Shown here piece by piece: positions 41,906 to 50,791 of a DNA stretch of 54,764 bases. The DNA comes from JAAZNF01 sp964561025 (GTDB taxonomy: Bacteria; Myxococcota; B64-G9), in assembly GCA_964561025.1 (NCBI GenBank), contig CAZLNM010000018.1:1-54764 (forward strand), written 5' to 3'. The notes below the pieces were generated by a model. It made no database searches and was not told the origin of the DNA. It saw only the letters and a program-made list of their open reading frames with translations. Position 1 is the first letter of the stretch. Every line of letters starts with the position of its first letter. The position numbers and the translations under genes are program-made.

Positions 41906-43318
41906 TTGCTCAAGAAAAGACTCGGAGAGATCCTGCTCGAGGCCAACGCCATCGACGAGTACCAACTCCGCTCGGCGCTGGGGTTCCAGAAGAAGTGGGG
42001 TGGCCGTCTGGGCAAGGTGCTGGTGGACAACCACTTCATCACCGAAGAGACGCTGCTTTTGGCCTTGCAACGCCAGACCGGCATCGCCGCGGTCAATCTG
42101 AAGACGCTCCAGATCCCGGAGTACGTGCTCAAGCTCATCCCCAAGGAATTCGCCGAGAAGAACCACCTCTTGCCGGTCCGCCTGGAAGGCGATCCCGGAA
42201 AGGCGGAGACGCTGATCGTGGCCATGTCCGATCCGACCAACCTCAAGGCCCTGGATGAGATCCAGTTCAAGACCGGCAAGAAGGTGAAACCGGTCCTGGC
42301 CGGCGAGATCGCCCTCGCCCGGGCCATCCGTATGCTGTATTTCGGGGAGACCGATGGGCTGGACCTGGACATGTCCAGCCGCGACAGCGGGCGGGACGAG
42401 GACATGGTCATCGTCCAGGGGACGCTGGAGCAGGCGGCCATGGCCGGAGAGGCGACGGGTTTTACCCCGGCAGCGGCCCCCGCCCCGCCTGCGGCCACCC
42501 CGCTGGTCCCTCCGCCGGCGCCCGGCCCCGACGACCCGTTCGCGCTGCTCGACGCCCTCGACGGCCCGGCCGGCGCGCCGGCTTCGCCCGCGCCCGAGGG
42601 TGTTCCCCCGCCAGCAGGTGATCCGGCGTACGCCACCATGGAGGAGATCGAGGACATCTTTTCCAACGTCGAGGCCCCCGCGGAACCGGCGGCCGTTCCG
42701 CCGGCCGAGGCAGCGCCGGCTCCGTCTCCGGTCCCCGAGACCGTGCTCGAAGCGGTGGACATCGAGCTGGACGAGGAGATCTCGCCCCTGGACGAACAAC
42801 CGCCCGCGCCGGCGCAGGCCGCGCCGCCTCCGGCGGTCCCCGCGCCGGCCGTGATTCCCGTGCCGCACAAGCCCGCCGCCGCGCCCGCGCCAAGGTCCGT
42901 ACCCGCTCCGGCGGTTCAGGCCCCGCCGGCGCCAGTCGCGCCCACCGCCAGAGTTCCCGTACCGCCTGCACCCCCCAAACCGGTCGCCCCGGTGGCGCCG
43001 CAGCCGGTCCAGCCGGCCTCCGACAAGTCCGGCGCCGCTCCCAAGGGGATAGGCGATCTCCTCTCCCGTGTCGGGCTGACGGCGCCCGCCGAGGCCCCTG
43101 CGGTGAAACCGGCGGCTCCGGCCGACAAGACCGCCCAAGCGGCGAAGCCCGTCCCCGGAACGGACCCCTGGTTGGAGTCGCTCCTCGTGGGCGCGCCCGA
43201 GGCGCTGGAGGAGGCCGGGGGCGCTCCGCGCGTGGTCAGCGCCTTGATCCGGCTCCTGCTCAAGAAGCGGCTCCTGAGCGAGAAGGACGTCCTGGATGTG
43301 CTCAAGCCGAAGTCGTAA
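41906..43318 (+). CDS. MshEN-domain protein with long proline-rich region
   Basis: 470 aa. TTG start at 41906 with GAGGAGG upstream, 10 nt after the previous stop. Residues ~5-58 repeat the two-motif MshEN pattern with the same KKWGG spacer, followed by 'LIVAMSDPTNLKALDEIQFK', so it is a paralogue of the preceding gene. About residues 185-420 are Ala/Pro-rich and disordered, including an acidic helix ('TMEEIEDIFSNVEAP'). A short C-terminal helical domain ('GAPRVVSALIRLLLKKRLLS') ends the protein. Probable c-di-GMP receptor or scaffold with unknown output. Confidence 0.85.
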   Translation: MLKKRLGEILLEANAIDEYQLRSALGFQKKWGGRLGKVLVDNHFITEETLLLALQRQTGIAAVNLKTLQIPEYVLKLIPKEFAEKNHLLPVRLEGDPGKAETLIVAMSDPTNLKALDEIQFKTGKKVKPVLAGEIALARAIRMLYFGETDGLDLDMSSRDSGRDEDMVIVQGTLEQAAMAGEATGFTPAAAPAPPAATPLVPPPAPGPDDPFALLDALDGPAGAPASPAPEGVPPPAGDPAYATMEEIEDIFSNVEAPAEPAAVPPAEAAPAPSPVPETVLEAVDIELDEEISPLDEQPPAPAQAAPPPAVPAPAVIPVPHKPAAAPAPRSVPAPAVQAPPAPVAPTARVPVPPAPPKPVAPVAPQPVQPASDKSGAAPKGIGDLLSRVGLTAPAEAPAVKPAAPADKTAQAAKPVPGTDPWLESLLVGAPEALEEAGGAPRVVSALIRLLLKKRLLSEKDVLDVLKPKS

Positions 43319-43343
43319 CAGTTTATGAAAGAAGGGCGATTGG

Positions 43344-43841
43344 GTGGTCAGTCCCGAGGCCAGAGAGCGAGCGCTTCGCCGCGGGCCGGGGTTCTGGGGC
43401 TTCTGGCTGGCCCACCACGGCCCGGGCGAGTTGGATCGCTGCTATCGGTTCTTCGCCGGCAGCCGCCCCGTGTGGATCTGCGCGCGTTGCCTGGGCGTGT
43501 ATCCTGCCCTGCTGGCGACGCTCGGCCTGCTGCTCGCCATCGAGATCGAAACAGGCGCCTTCGACCTGGTCTGGCTGTTTGTCCTCCCCATCCCGGCCGT
43601 CCTCGATTGGGGCGCGGCGCGGCTCGGGTGGTCGGCTGGCACGAACGCGCGCCGAACCATCACCGGTATCCTGTTGGGGATCTCGCTCGGGAGAACCGCA
43701 GAACTCAACATGCGTGATCCGATGCAGGCCCGGGTGGTGTGGCAACTGGCCGCCTTGCTGGGGGTGGTGGTGGCCGTCGAGATCGGCGCCTTTTGGAAAC
43801 GAAAGAGGGAAATCGTTGAAAGAAATCGCCCTGTTGCGTGA
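43344..43841 (+). CDS. DUF2085-like membrane protein
   Basis: 165 aa from the GTG at 43344. The N-terminal block 'DRCYRFFAGSRPVWICARCL' with 'GVYPALL' matches DUF2085's conserved Cys/Arg motif (C-x-x-C near residues 46-49). Three or four membrane segments follow. Overlaps the start of the next small gene by 26 bases. RBS unclear, so the start is uncertain. Function unknown. Confidence 0.75.
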   Translation: MVSPEARERALRRGPGFWGFWLAHHGPGELDRCYRFFAGSRPVWICARCLGVYPALLATLGLLLAIEIETGAFDLVWLFVLPIPAVLDWGAARLGWSAGTNARRTITGILLGISLGRTAELNMRDPMQARVVWQLAALLGVVVAVEIGAFWKRKREIVERNRPVA

Positions 43842-44067
43842 GTTTCTACGCGCCGCGCTGGAGGCCCACCTGCGCCCGTTCGAGCCGGCGCTAAAAAAGG
43901 TCGAGTATCTCAAGTTCATCGGCGCCGACCGCTGCCCGGAGTGCGGCGAGGAAGCGGATTTTCGCCACTATGTCAGGCAGGAACTCACGGATGGTAGTTT
44001 TCTGGAGCAGTACCACTGCCCGCATTGCGGCCTGAAGCTCTATTTCCCGAGGGATGTCCTCCAGTAG
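43816..44067 (+). CDS. Small zinc-ribbon protein
   Basis: 83 aa from a TTG at 43816 with GAGGGA 5 nt upstream. It contains two C-x-x-C pairs ('RCPECGEE' and 'HCPHCGLK'), the layout of a zinc ribbon, after an N-terminal helix. Overlaps the DUF2085 gene. Function unknown; plausibly translationally coupled to it. Confidence 0.65.
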   Translation: MKEIALLREFLRAALEAHLRPFEPALKKVEYLKFIGADRCPECGEEADFRHYVRQELTDGSFLEQYHCPHCGLKLYFPRDVLQ

Positions 44068-44175
44068 CGCTCTCCGTCCACTTGACCGATGCCATGGCCA
44101 GATTGAGGCCAAATGACCGATGGCGGCATTTGGCTGATTTGGGTAATTTTATCTTTGAGAACAAGGGAGTCGGCC

Positions 44176-45072
44176 ATGTCACGAATCCGTCCACATGGAA
44201 TGAGGCTCAGCCGGCGCCGCGGCCAGGCGGCGGTCGAGACGGCCATCGTGCTTCCCTTGATGGTCTTTCTCCTGCTCGGCATCGTGCAGCTCACCATGAT
44301 GCAGCAGGCCCGCCTGATGGTGGAGTACGCGGCCTACAACGCCTGCCGCACCGGAATCGTGTGGAACATGAACCGCGACAAGATGGTGAACGCCGCGCTC
44401 ATCACCCTCATGCCGACCTTCGCGGCCACCGACACCGTCTTTGGTGAGACCGATCCCGAGCTGGGGAGACGCCCGGGCATCCTGGAGACCTGGGCCAAGA
44501 TGAAGCTCGCCACCGGGGCCACCCACTACCTCTCCCAGATCCTGGGCAACCTCGGGGTGAACGCCAACATCGACTTCATCGACGTGCGTATCTTGAACCC
44601 CACGCGGGGGATGTTCCGAAACCACGAGGAGATCGACTTCGACGACTACCACGCCGACAACACCGGGGCGGGGATGGAGTTTCTGACGCACAACCGGGAG
44701 GTGCGCGAGGCGACCCGGCTCACCATCCGGGTGCGCTACCTGTACTGGATGCGGATCCCCTTCGCCAACTGGATCATCCACATGGCCTGGATGGCGAACG
44801 AGGCCGGGGTCCAGCTCACCGGCCCCATCGATCAGCCCAAGGCCCGGCTCGGGTTCGGCCCCATCTCGGCAGAGATCGGTGGCGCGGGTCGCGACGCCAT
44901 GATCCTGGGTGAGCTCGAGGACTCCGGCAAGCCGTTCGACGAGGAAGATCGCGGGGACCTCTTCCGCGCGCTGTGGGCCCTGCACGTCGGCGCCCACAAA
45001 TACTTCATTCCGCTCTACGCCACGCACACCATGCGCATGCAATCCAACCCGTACATCAAGAATCTTCCTTGA
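44176..45072 (+). CDS. TadE-like pilus-assembly protein
   Basis: 298 aa. The ATG at 44176 follows AAGGGAG. The N-terminus 'RRRGQAAVETAIVLPLMVFL' is a TadE-type pseudopilin signal with a membrane segment (Glu at +5 of the processed form). The long C-terminal region is mostly extracytoplasmic and soluble. It begins the Tad-like run 44176-48872. No TadA, TadB/C, TadZ, RcpA secretin or prepilin peptidase gene is in the window. Confidence 0.85.
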   Translation: MSRIRPHGMRLSRRRGQAAVETAIVLPLMVFLLLGIVQLTMMQQARLMVEYAAYNACRTGIVWNMNRDKMVNAALITLMPTFAATDTVFGETDPELGRRPGILETWAKMKLATGATHYLSQILGNLGVNANIDFIDVRILNPTRGMFRNHEEIDFDDYHADNTGAGMEFLTHNREVREATRLTIRVRYLYWMRIPFANWIIHMAWMANEAGVQLTGPIDQPKARLGFGPISAEIGGAGRDAMILGELEDSGKPFDEEDRGDLFRALWALHVGAHKYFIPLYATHTMRMQSNPYIKNLP

Positions 45073-45084
45073 CGGAGGTGCGCC

Positions 45085-46854
45085 ATGCTGCGGCGACTGC
45101 ATCACCTGAAGAATGACCGGGACGGCCAGGCCATGGTGCTGGCCGCGGTCGGTATGCTGGTGCTGGCGGTGGGGGTGCTGGCCACCGTCAACCTGAGCCA
45201 CGCCATCCACGAGCGCATGCGCTTGCAGGACAACGCCGACGCCACCGCCTACTCGCTGGCCGCGCTGGAGGCGCGCTCCTTCAACTTCTTCGCCTTCGTC
45301 AACCGGGCCCAGGTATCGCAGTACGTGACCGCCATGAGCCTGCAGTCCTACCTGGCGGTCATGTGGTTCGTGGACATCATGCTGGCGGTGCTGACCATGG
45401 TGGCCAGCATCGTCAACTGGATCGTGTGCACCTGCGCCGAGACGGTGATCGGGTGCGTGGTGTGCTGCGAGATCTTGCCTTTCACTGAGGCCATCTACCA
45501 GGGGCTGAAGGCCGCGCACAAGGCCTTCCACGAACTGGCGGAGAACATCCTCGATCCGGCGCTGGGGAAGATGGTCTGGGCCATGGGAAAGATCAACTGG
45601 GTCTACGGCCAGGTGGAGAAGGCCATGAAGTACATGGTCATCGCCAACCTGACCGTGAGCGGGATTACCCCGCCGGTGATCACCTTGCAGAACGACCCCG
45701 AGGTCAACTGGTTCATCCCGACCGGCCTGGCGGGGGCGGCGTTCAACCTGGGGGGCTGTCTGGGGGACAACATCAAGGTGCCGGGTTTCACCGGCTACTG
45801 CGACGCCTTCGACGTGAACGCCGAGAAGCTCGGCGGCGGCGATCCCAACAACGTGTCCGAGGAAGAGAAGATGGCCCAGCGGGTGATGACCGAGGTCTCC
45901 AACGCCACCCGCTTCCCGGTGTTCATCACCAACCGCTCGCTGCACGACTTCCTGGAGCGCATCCCGCTCTTGGGCAAGCTCATCTCGATCCTCGACAAGA
46001 TCGGGCTCTCCCCGCCGATCGACATCACCGGCCAGACCAAGCTCATGTCGTACACCAAGGAGAGCACCCGCTGCGGAAAGCGTTTCGGCGCCGCCTGCGA
46101 CCACTCGCGCCTGTCGCGGGGGACGGTGATCGGAGCGGACCAGGTGCTCACCTTCAAGTTCAACTGCGGCTGGGTGTGCAAGATCCCGGTCATCGGCAAG
46201 AAGATCAAGAAGGTGGTGGACAAGCTCAACAACTGGCTCAACCTGGGCGACAAGTACGCCAGCGTGTGGGCGGCCTACAGCAACGGCGAGCACTGCACCC
46301 ACCGGGACATCATGCAGATCCCCAACAACTGCGGCACCTGGGACATCGTGCCGGGCGGCGAGTGCAAGGGCGATCACGACAACCACAAGTGGGACGGCAT
46401 CGCCCCGTACGTGAAGTTCCGCCCCAACTCGGACGGCACGGAAGACTTCAACCAGCCCTCGGTGTACGTATTCCTCAACAAGACTCCCGAGGCCCTCGGC
46501 GGCCAGGCCTACGTGCAGAAGTTCGACCTCAAGATCGGAGACTACCAGGAGCACCTGGACACCAACGTGGGCAGCCGGCCCCTGGTGAACATCTCTGGCT
46601 TCACCGGGCTCAACGCCTGGTCCCGGGCCATGGCGTATTACCACCGGCCGTCGTTCAAGCCGCCCTACGGCGGCGGCGACAGCCGGGCCTGGGCAGCGGG
46701 GAATAGCAACTGGCGCGAGTACCCGAACTTCTTCAACCCCTTCTGGCGGGCCAAGCTGGCGCCGCTGGGCCAACAGATCAGCCGCATCGTGGAGAGCATC
46801 GGCATCCCCGGCAACTTCGCCGATGTCTTCGCCCGCGAGCTGATCACCCACTGA
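45085..46854 (+). CDS. TadG-like pilus-assembly protein
   Basis: 589 aa. RBS GGAGGTG; ATG 45085. The N-terminal 'DGQAMVLAAVGMLVLAVGVL' and 'MRLQDNADATAYSLAALEAR' are typical of TadG/putative Flp pilus-assembly proteins. A second hydrophobic helix pair with clustered Cys lies at about residues 95-135 ('CTCAETVIGCVVCCE'). The rest is extracytoplasmic with many Cys ('NCGWVCKIP', 'NNCGTWDIVPGGECKG'). It lies 12 nt after the TadE gene. Confidence 0.82.
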   Translation: MLRRLHHLKNDRDGQAMVLAAVGMLVLAVGVLATVNLSHAIHERMRLQDNADATAYSLAALEARSFNFFAFVNRAQVSQYVTAMSLQSYLAVMWFVDIMLAVLTMVASIVNWIVCTCAETVIGCVVCCEILPFTEAIYQGLKAAHKAFHELAENILDPALGKMVWAMGKINWVYGQVEKAMKYMVIANLTVSGITPPVITLQNDPEVNWFIPTGLAGAAFNLGGCLGDNIKVPGFTGYCDAFDVNAEKLGGGDPNNVSEEEKMAQRVMTEVSNATRFPVFITNRSLHDFLERIPLLGKLISILDKIGLSPPIDITGQTKLMSYTKESTRCGKRFGAACDHSRLSRGTVIGADQVLTFKFNCGWVCKIPVIGKKIKKVVDKLNNWLNLGDKYASVWAAYSNGEHCTHRDIMQIPNNCGTWDIVPGGECKGDHDNHKWDGIAPYVKFRPNSDGTEDFNQPSVYVFLNKTPEALGGQAYVQKFDLKIGDYQEHLDTNVGSRPLVNISGFTGLNAWSRAMAYYHRPSFKPPYGGGDSRAWAAGNSNWREYPNFFNPFWRAKLAPLGQQISRIVESIGIPGNFADVFARELITH

Positions 46855-46872
46855 GGGGCCGAGGAGGACGCC

Positions 46873-47976
46873 ATGCGCACACGATGCCTCCGACGTTCTC
46901 GCGGCGCGGCCATGGTGGAGTTCGCCATCATCTCCACCTTGATGGTGCCCATCATCATGTACGCCATGTACTTCGTCGATCTCGGCAAGGTGCGCATCAA
47001 GACCGCCGAGGTGGCCCGCTACACCGCCTGGGAGTTCACCTCGTATCCGCTGTCCAACTACGAGACCGGCGAGCACGAGGGGTACTTCGACATCGCACTC
47101 AACAACATCCGCCGCGACGTGATCTCACGCTACGCCGACGACCTGCGCTCGGACACCCTGGACGCGGCCAACCGCAACCACTTCATGACGGGCAGTTTCT
47201 CCATGGGCGAGGGCGAGGTGGTGATCGAAAACCAGGAGGCCAACTTCCTCCCCGGCCCCCAGAACAGCATCGGCTCCACCGGGAACGAGATGGTGGACAA
47301 GGTGCTGGAGAAGATCAACCAGGGCGTCAACAAGGTGCTGGGTTTCATGAAGTTCAACACCAAGGGCCAGATCCGGGTGGACGTGACCATCCACTACGCT
47401 AACGAGTTCATCCCCAAGACCTTCGCCCCGGAGTTCTACTCCCAGGACCTGGCACCGGACTATCTCAAGGACCTGGCGCTGAAAGATCACCTGACGCTGG
47501 TCGCGGACGCCTGGACGCTACTGGACGGCGAGGACGTCTATCCCTGGGGCGGCTACCAGCCCAAGGAACGGGACGCGTTGTTCTTCAAGCAGCTCAACCG
47601 CGTCACGGTGTGGGGCATGCTGGTCGAGAACATCCCCGGCCTGGACAAGCTGGACCAGCTGCTCTCGGCCATCAGCAAGATCCCCATCTTCGGCGACCTC
47701 ATCGATCCCAACCCCTTCGGCACGCGGCTGGCCTCGATCGCCTCGCGCGGAGACAACAAGAACGACATCAACAAGATCCCCATCGACGTGGATTGTGGCG
47801 AGGGCCTGGAGGAGAGCGGCAGCAAGGGCATGCACACCACCCCGCACCAGGACAAGTGCTTGCCGAGCTACGACAGCGAGTACGTGAAGACCTACCTGGC
47901 CCGCGGGCCGTTCTACATGGGTTGCAAGACGCCGCAGGCGGACGACTGCTTCTCGGGCAACCAGCAGAACCCGTGA
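46873..47976 (+). CDS. Second TadE-like protein
   Basis: 367 aa. RBS GAGGAGG; ATG 46873. N-terminal 'RRSRGAAMVEFAIISTLMVP' is a TadE-like signal/anchor. The remainder is soluble and extracytoplasmic, with late Cys ('VDCGEGLEESG', 'CKTPQADDCF'). Adjacent to and co-directional with the TadG-like gene. Probably a minor pilin of the same structure. Confidence 0.82.
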   Translation: MRTRCLRRSRGAAMVEFAIISTLMVPIIMYAMYFVDLGKVRIKTAEVARYTAWEFTSYPLSNYETGEHEGYFDIALNNIRRDVISRYADDLRSDTLDAANRNHFMTGSFSMGEGEVVIENQEANFLPGPQNSIGSTGNEMVDKVLEKINQGVNKVLGFMKFNTKGQIRVDVTIHYANEFIPKTFAPEFYSQDLAPDYLKDLALKDHLTLVADAWTLLDGEDVYPWGGYQPKERDALFFKQLNRVTVWGMLVENIPGLDKLDQLLSAISKIPIFGDLIDPNPFGTRLASIASRGDNKNDINKIPIDVDCGEGLEESGSKGMHTTPHQDKCLPSYDSEYVKTYLARGPFYMGCKTPQADDCFSGNQQNP

Positions 47977-47985
47977 GGAGGACGC

Positions 47986-48687
47986 GTGCTCATCGCGGCG
48001 GCCATCTCGCTCTTGCTCCAGGCGCCGGCATCCGTCTGGCCCATCGCCGCCTACCCGGGGGCGGAGCTGTTCCCCATGGGGACGGACGCGGCGGTCAACG
48101 GCCGGCCGCTCAGCCTGTACTACTTCAGCATCGAGGAAGACCTGGACACGGTGCTGGCCTTCTACCGCGATGCCTGGGCCCGGGAGGGACACGTCGTCTC
48201 CGTGGTTAGGGCGGGCGAGACCGGCGCGGCCATCGGGTACCTCGATCTGGCCAACATGGCGGCGGTCAACCTGGTGCTGGTCCAGGAGGGGAAGACGCTG
48301 TTCGGCTTTCCGGCCATCATGGCCGGAGCCGACCGGCCGGCGGCGCTGGTGACCACGAGCGGCGACCTGCCCGTGCCGCCCCAGGCCGAGGGCGTGACCC
48401 GCTACGAGAGCCGCGAGCGGGGAGGGCGCTTTCGCACCCTGAGCTGCGCGGTGCGCCAGGCGCCGGCGGCGGTGGAGGCCTTCTATCTGCGCGAGATGGG
48501 GCGGCGCGGGTTCGACCTCTCGTCCCGCCGCGCCCAGGCCAAGGAGTTCGAGGGAGTGATGCTGGAGTTCGCCCGTGGGCCGAAGACCATCAGCGTCACC
48601 GTCTCCAGCCCGGACGGGGGAGTGAGCAGCGCGGTGTTCCTGGTGGCCAACTTCCAGGCCCCGCGTTCAGCGGAGGGATCTCCATGA
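47986..48687 (+). CDS. Exported protein with two related domains
   Basis: 233 aa. GTG start at 47986 (RBS GAGGAGG). Signal-like N-terminus 'MLIAAAISLLLQAPASVWP'. The mature part looks like an internal duplication: each half has a strand, then a helix of the type 'DTVLAFYRDAWAREGHVVSV' / 'AAVEAFYLREMGRRGFDLSS', then strands. Function unknown. Its stop overlaps the Flp-like pilin start (ATGA), implying a role in the same pilus. Confidence 0.75.
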   Translation: MLIAAAISLLLQAPASVWPIAAYPGAELFPMGTDAAVNGRPLSLYYFSIEEDLDTVLAFYRDAWAREGHVVSVVRAGETGAAIGYLDLANMAAVNLVLVQEGKTLFGFPAIMAGADRPAALVTTSGDLPVPPQAEGVTRYESRERGGRFRTLSCAVRQAPAAVEAFYLREMGRRGFDLSSRRAQAKEFEGVMLEFARGPKTISVTVSSPDGGVSSAVFLVANFQAPRSAEGSP

Positions 48688-48872
48688 AGACGCGAAAGAG
48701 CCAGCGCCGCCAGCGGAGGCGGGGACAGGGGATGGTGGAATACGCGCTGATCGTGTCGTTCCTGCTCGGCGGCCTGGTGACGATGTCGATCATCTTCTTG
48801 CCCACCATGATCCGCGCTTACGACATCTACTACCGCAGCTACTACGCCATCTTGAACCTCCCCATCCCCTGA
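48684..48872 (+). CDS. Flp-type IVb pilin-like protein
   Basis: 62 aa, pilin-sized. A basic leader ending in Gly is followed by 'MVEYALIVSFLLGGLVTMSI', the type IVb (Flp) processing and hydrophobic helix signature (Gly(-1), Glu+3 here). The tail is rich in Tyr ('YDIYYRSYYAIL'). Probably the major or minor pilin of the Tad-like set. It needs a prepilin peptidase encoded elsewhere. Confidence 0.85.
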   Translation: MKTRKSQRRQRRRGQGMVEYALIVSFLLGGLVTMSIIFLPTMIRAYDIYYRSYYAILNLPIP

Positions 48873-48898
48873 TCGTTCTCGGGCCGCCGACGGATCTT

Positions 48899-49621
48899 AT
48901 GCGAACCGGAAAAAACCTCCTCTACCTGGCCTTGCTGCTGGTGGCGCTCTTCGTGGGCCTCGAGCGCTGGCGGGTGCTGCTCCAGGTGCTCTGCTCCGGC
49001 GCCTGCTATTTCGCCACGCTTCCGCTATGGCCGGTGTGGCTACCGCTGGGGGCCGGCTGCGCAAGCTACCTGGGCTACTTCTTCTGGCTGCTCGTCTCGC
49101 GCCGCTCGACGCGGTTGTTGCACCACGCCGCGGTGTTGTTCCTGTTCGCCGCCGTCATCCTGATGCGGACCTGGGAGGCCCTGTCCGTGGTGCCGCAGAC
49201 GCAGTGGCGCAGCGAGGACGAGGCGCCGCCGCCGGTGCTGCTCGCCAGGGCGGCCGGCCGCTTGAAGCGTGCCCTCGACGAACGCAAGGCAGAGGGAGAG
49301 TCCTATCCCGTGGAACGCGAGGCGCTCGAGGAACTGCTGCGCGACAAGGGGCGGATGCCGTCGTCCGGTTTCCTGGGGCACGGGTTGCGTCTCCCCGTCC
49401 AGGTGGTGTTGGTTTCGAGCGCCGAGGGCCCCGTTCTGACGCCACGGCCGGATGATCGCCCCGGGACTCTGTACGTCGCGGTCAGTGAGGACGGGGGTCG
49501 GTACTGGATCACGCTGCTCGGCATGAGCGACTATCCCTGCGGTCGGGCGGAGATGATCGCCGGAGAAGACCGCGCGCCGCTGGTGCTGGAGGCAGGCGAC
49601 GGGGCCGGGGGAGAGGAGTGA
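48899..49621 (+). CDS. Membrane protein, hypothetical
   Basis: 240 aa. Three to four N-terminal membrane segments (about 7-25, 29-46, 48-68, 76-95) followed by a cytoplasmic or periplasmic C-terminal domain that is helical then beta-rich. Family unrecognised. It lies 26 nt after the pilin gene and 3 nt before the next, in the same transcription unit. RBS not obvious. Confidence 0.7.
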   Translation: MRTGKNLLYLALLLVALFVGLERWRVLLQVLCSGACYFATLPLWPVWLPLGAGCASYLGYFFWLLVSRRSTRLLHHAAVLFLFAAVILMRTWEALSVVPQTQWRSEDEAPPPVLLARAAGRLKRALDERKAEGESYPVEREALEELLRDKGRMPSSGFLGHGLRLPVQVVLVSSAEGPVLTPRPDDRPGTLYVAVSEDGGRYWITLLGMSDYPCGRAEMIAGEDRAPLVLEAGDGAGGEE

Positions 49622-49624
49622 TTC

Positions 49625-50407
49625 ATGCGCGCGCGTACGCCTCCAGTGGTAACTCTTCTACTGCTGCTGTGCTGGGGTGCGGTGGTCCAGGCCGGCCCGG
49701 CGGACCTCGGCACCGTGCTCGACTCCGCCGGCGGCGCGCTCCAGGGGGAAAAGTTCGAACCCACGCCCGGCGCCTGGGTCAGCTACCGGGTGACCTTCCG
49801 CGCTCCGCTGCGGTTGGATCTCCCCTCGTTTGGCGGACGGTTGCGGGTCAGCCTGCCGCTGCACGCGGACCCGCAAAAGCCGCTCGGCGAGAATCAATTC
49901 TGGCTGGAGATGGAGTTCGGCGATGCCCAGGCGGAGGAGGCCACCCGCGTCGCTCTCAAGATCCTGGTGTCCGGCGATCCGCGCCAGCGCGGCTCGATCC
50001 AGCGCATGATCTTGCAAGGCCAAAACCGGGTGCCGATGGAGCTGCCGAAAGAGCTGCTGGACAAGTACCGCACCCAGGACTCCTCCTGTATGCAGGGGGA
50101 CTGCCAGGTGTGCTCGCGCGGGGGTGGCAAGATGAAGAAACTCGAGTCGAAGCGCCTGTACACACCGGCGGGCTGGCTCAACGCCACCCACTACTCGGCC
50201 GAGCTGCCCCAGGGACAGGGGCGCATGGACTCCTGGTATAGCCCCGAGGTGCCGCTCTTCGGCCTGGTGCGGACCGAGGCGCCGGCGGGCTTCTCCCTGG
50301 AGTTGGAGGGCTTCGGCAAGGGAGCGCTCTCGCGGATCGACGAGACCCGCGCGGTGATGCTCCCGAATCCCGAGGAGCTCAAGAAGCAGCTGGCACCGGC
50401 CCCGTAG
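49625..50407 (+). CDS. Secreted hypothetical protein
   Basis: 260 aa. Signal peptide 'VVTLLLLLCWGAVVQAG'. The mature domain is beta-rich, with a central three-Cys cluster ('SSCMQGDCQVC', about residues 155-165). Shape recalls periplasmic beta-barrel/lipocalin-like proteins, but no family was recognised. Last gene of the Tad-linked run. Confidence 0.7.
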   Translation: MRARTPPVVTLLLLLCWGAVVQAGPADLGTVLDSAGGALQGEKFEPTPGAWVSYRVTFRAPLRLDLPSFGGRLRVSLPLHADPQKPLGENQFWLEMEFGDAQAEEATRVALKILVSGDPRQRGSIQRMILQGQNRVPMELPKELLDKYRTQDSSCMQGDCQVCSRGGGKMKKLESKRLYTPAGWLNATHYSAELPQGQGRMDSWYSPEVPLFGLVRTEAPAGFSLELEGFGKGALSRIDETRAVMLPNPEELKKQLAPAP

Positions 50408-50427
50408 GCGCTGCCGGTTGGATTTAC

Positions 50428-50457
50428 TTGACTTTTTTTAGTCGAGGCGGTTTTGAT
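50428..50457 (+). promoter_or_regulatory. Possible promoter of the Tat lipoprotein gene
   Basis: TTGACT (50428-50433), an 18-bp spacer and TTTGAT (50452-50457), about 32 nt before the ATG at 50489. Confidence 0.4.
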
Positions 50458-50488
50458 CGAGTGGAATAACAGAGAGGGTGAACAGGCC

Positions 50489-50791
50489 ATGAGGAATTCG
50501 GACGAGAACGCGGAATCGGGGCAGGGATTTTCACGCCGGTTCTTTTTTCGGCGGGTTCTGGTCGGATTCGGGCTGGCCGGCCTCGGCGCGGCGCTCGCCT
50601 CTGGAGCGTGCCGCTGCGAGGACGACGACACCGAGTGGTCCGACGACAACGAGGCCCGGGGCGGCGCCACGGTATCGACGCCGGACGACAAGTCGGACCA
50701 GGCGACCGACAAGACCGAGGACAAGGGCGGCGGCGGGGAGGGGAGCGGAGGCGAGAGCGGCGGCTCCTCCACGGAAGGCAGCGGCACCTAG
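50489..50791 (+). CDS. Small Tat-dependent lipoprotein
   Basis: 100 aa from the ATG at 50489. The leader holds a twin-arginine motif ('SRRFFF') and a hydrophobic stretch ending 'ALASGAC', i.e. Tat export with lipidation at Cys. The mature ~60 residues are acidic and then Gly/Ser/Glu repeats ('GGGGEGSGGESGGSSTEGSG'). It is too small and disordered for a folded cofactor protein, so the Tat choice is odd. Promoter candidate TTGACT-18-TTTGAT at 50428-50457. The 240-nt gap after it to 51033 holds a CCGCCGGCGG palindrome (50800-50809) and nothing else recognised. Confidence 0.7.
   Translation: MRNSDENAESGQGFSRRFFFRRVLVGFGLAGLGAALASGACRCEDDDTEWSDDNEARGGATVSTPDDKSDQATDKTEDKGGGGEGSGGESGGSSTEGSGT

Noticed and set aside
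44179..47076. 965-codon minus-strand frame
   Set aside because: Antisense of the TadE/TadG-like genes; His/Gly/Val-rich with no domain.
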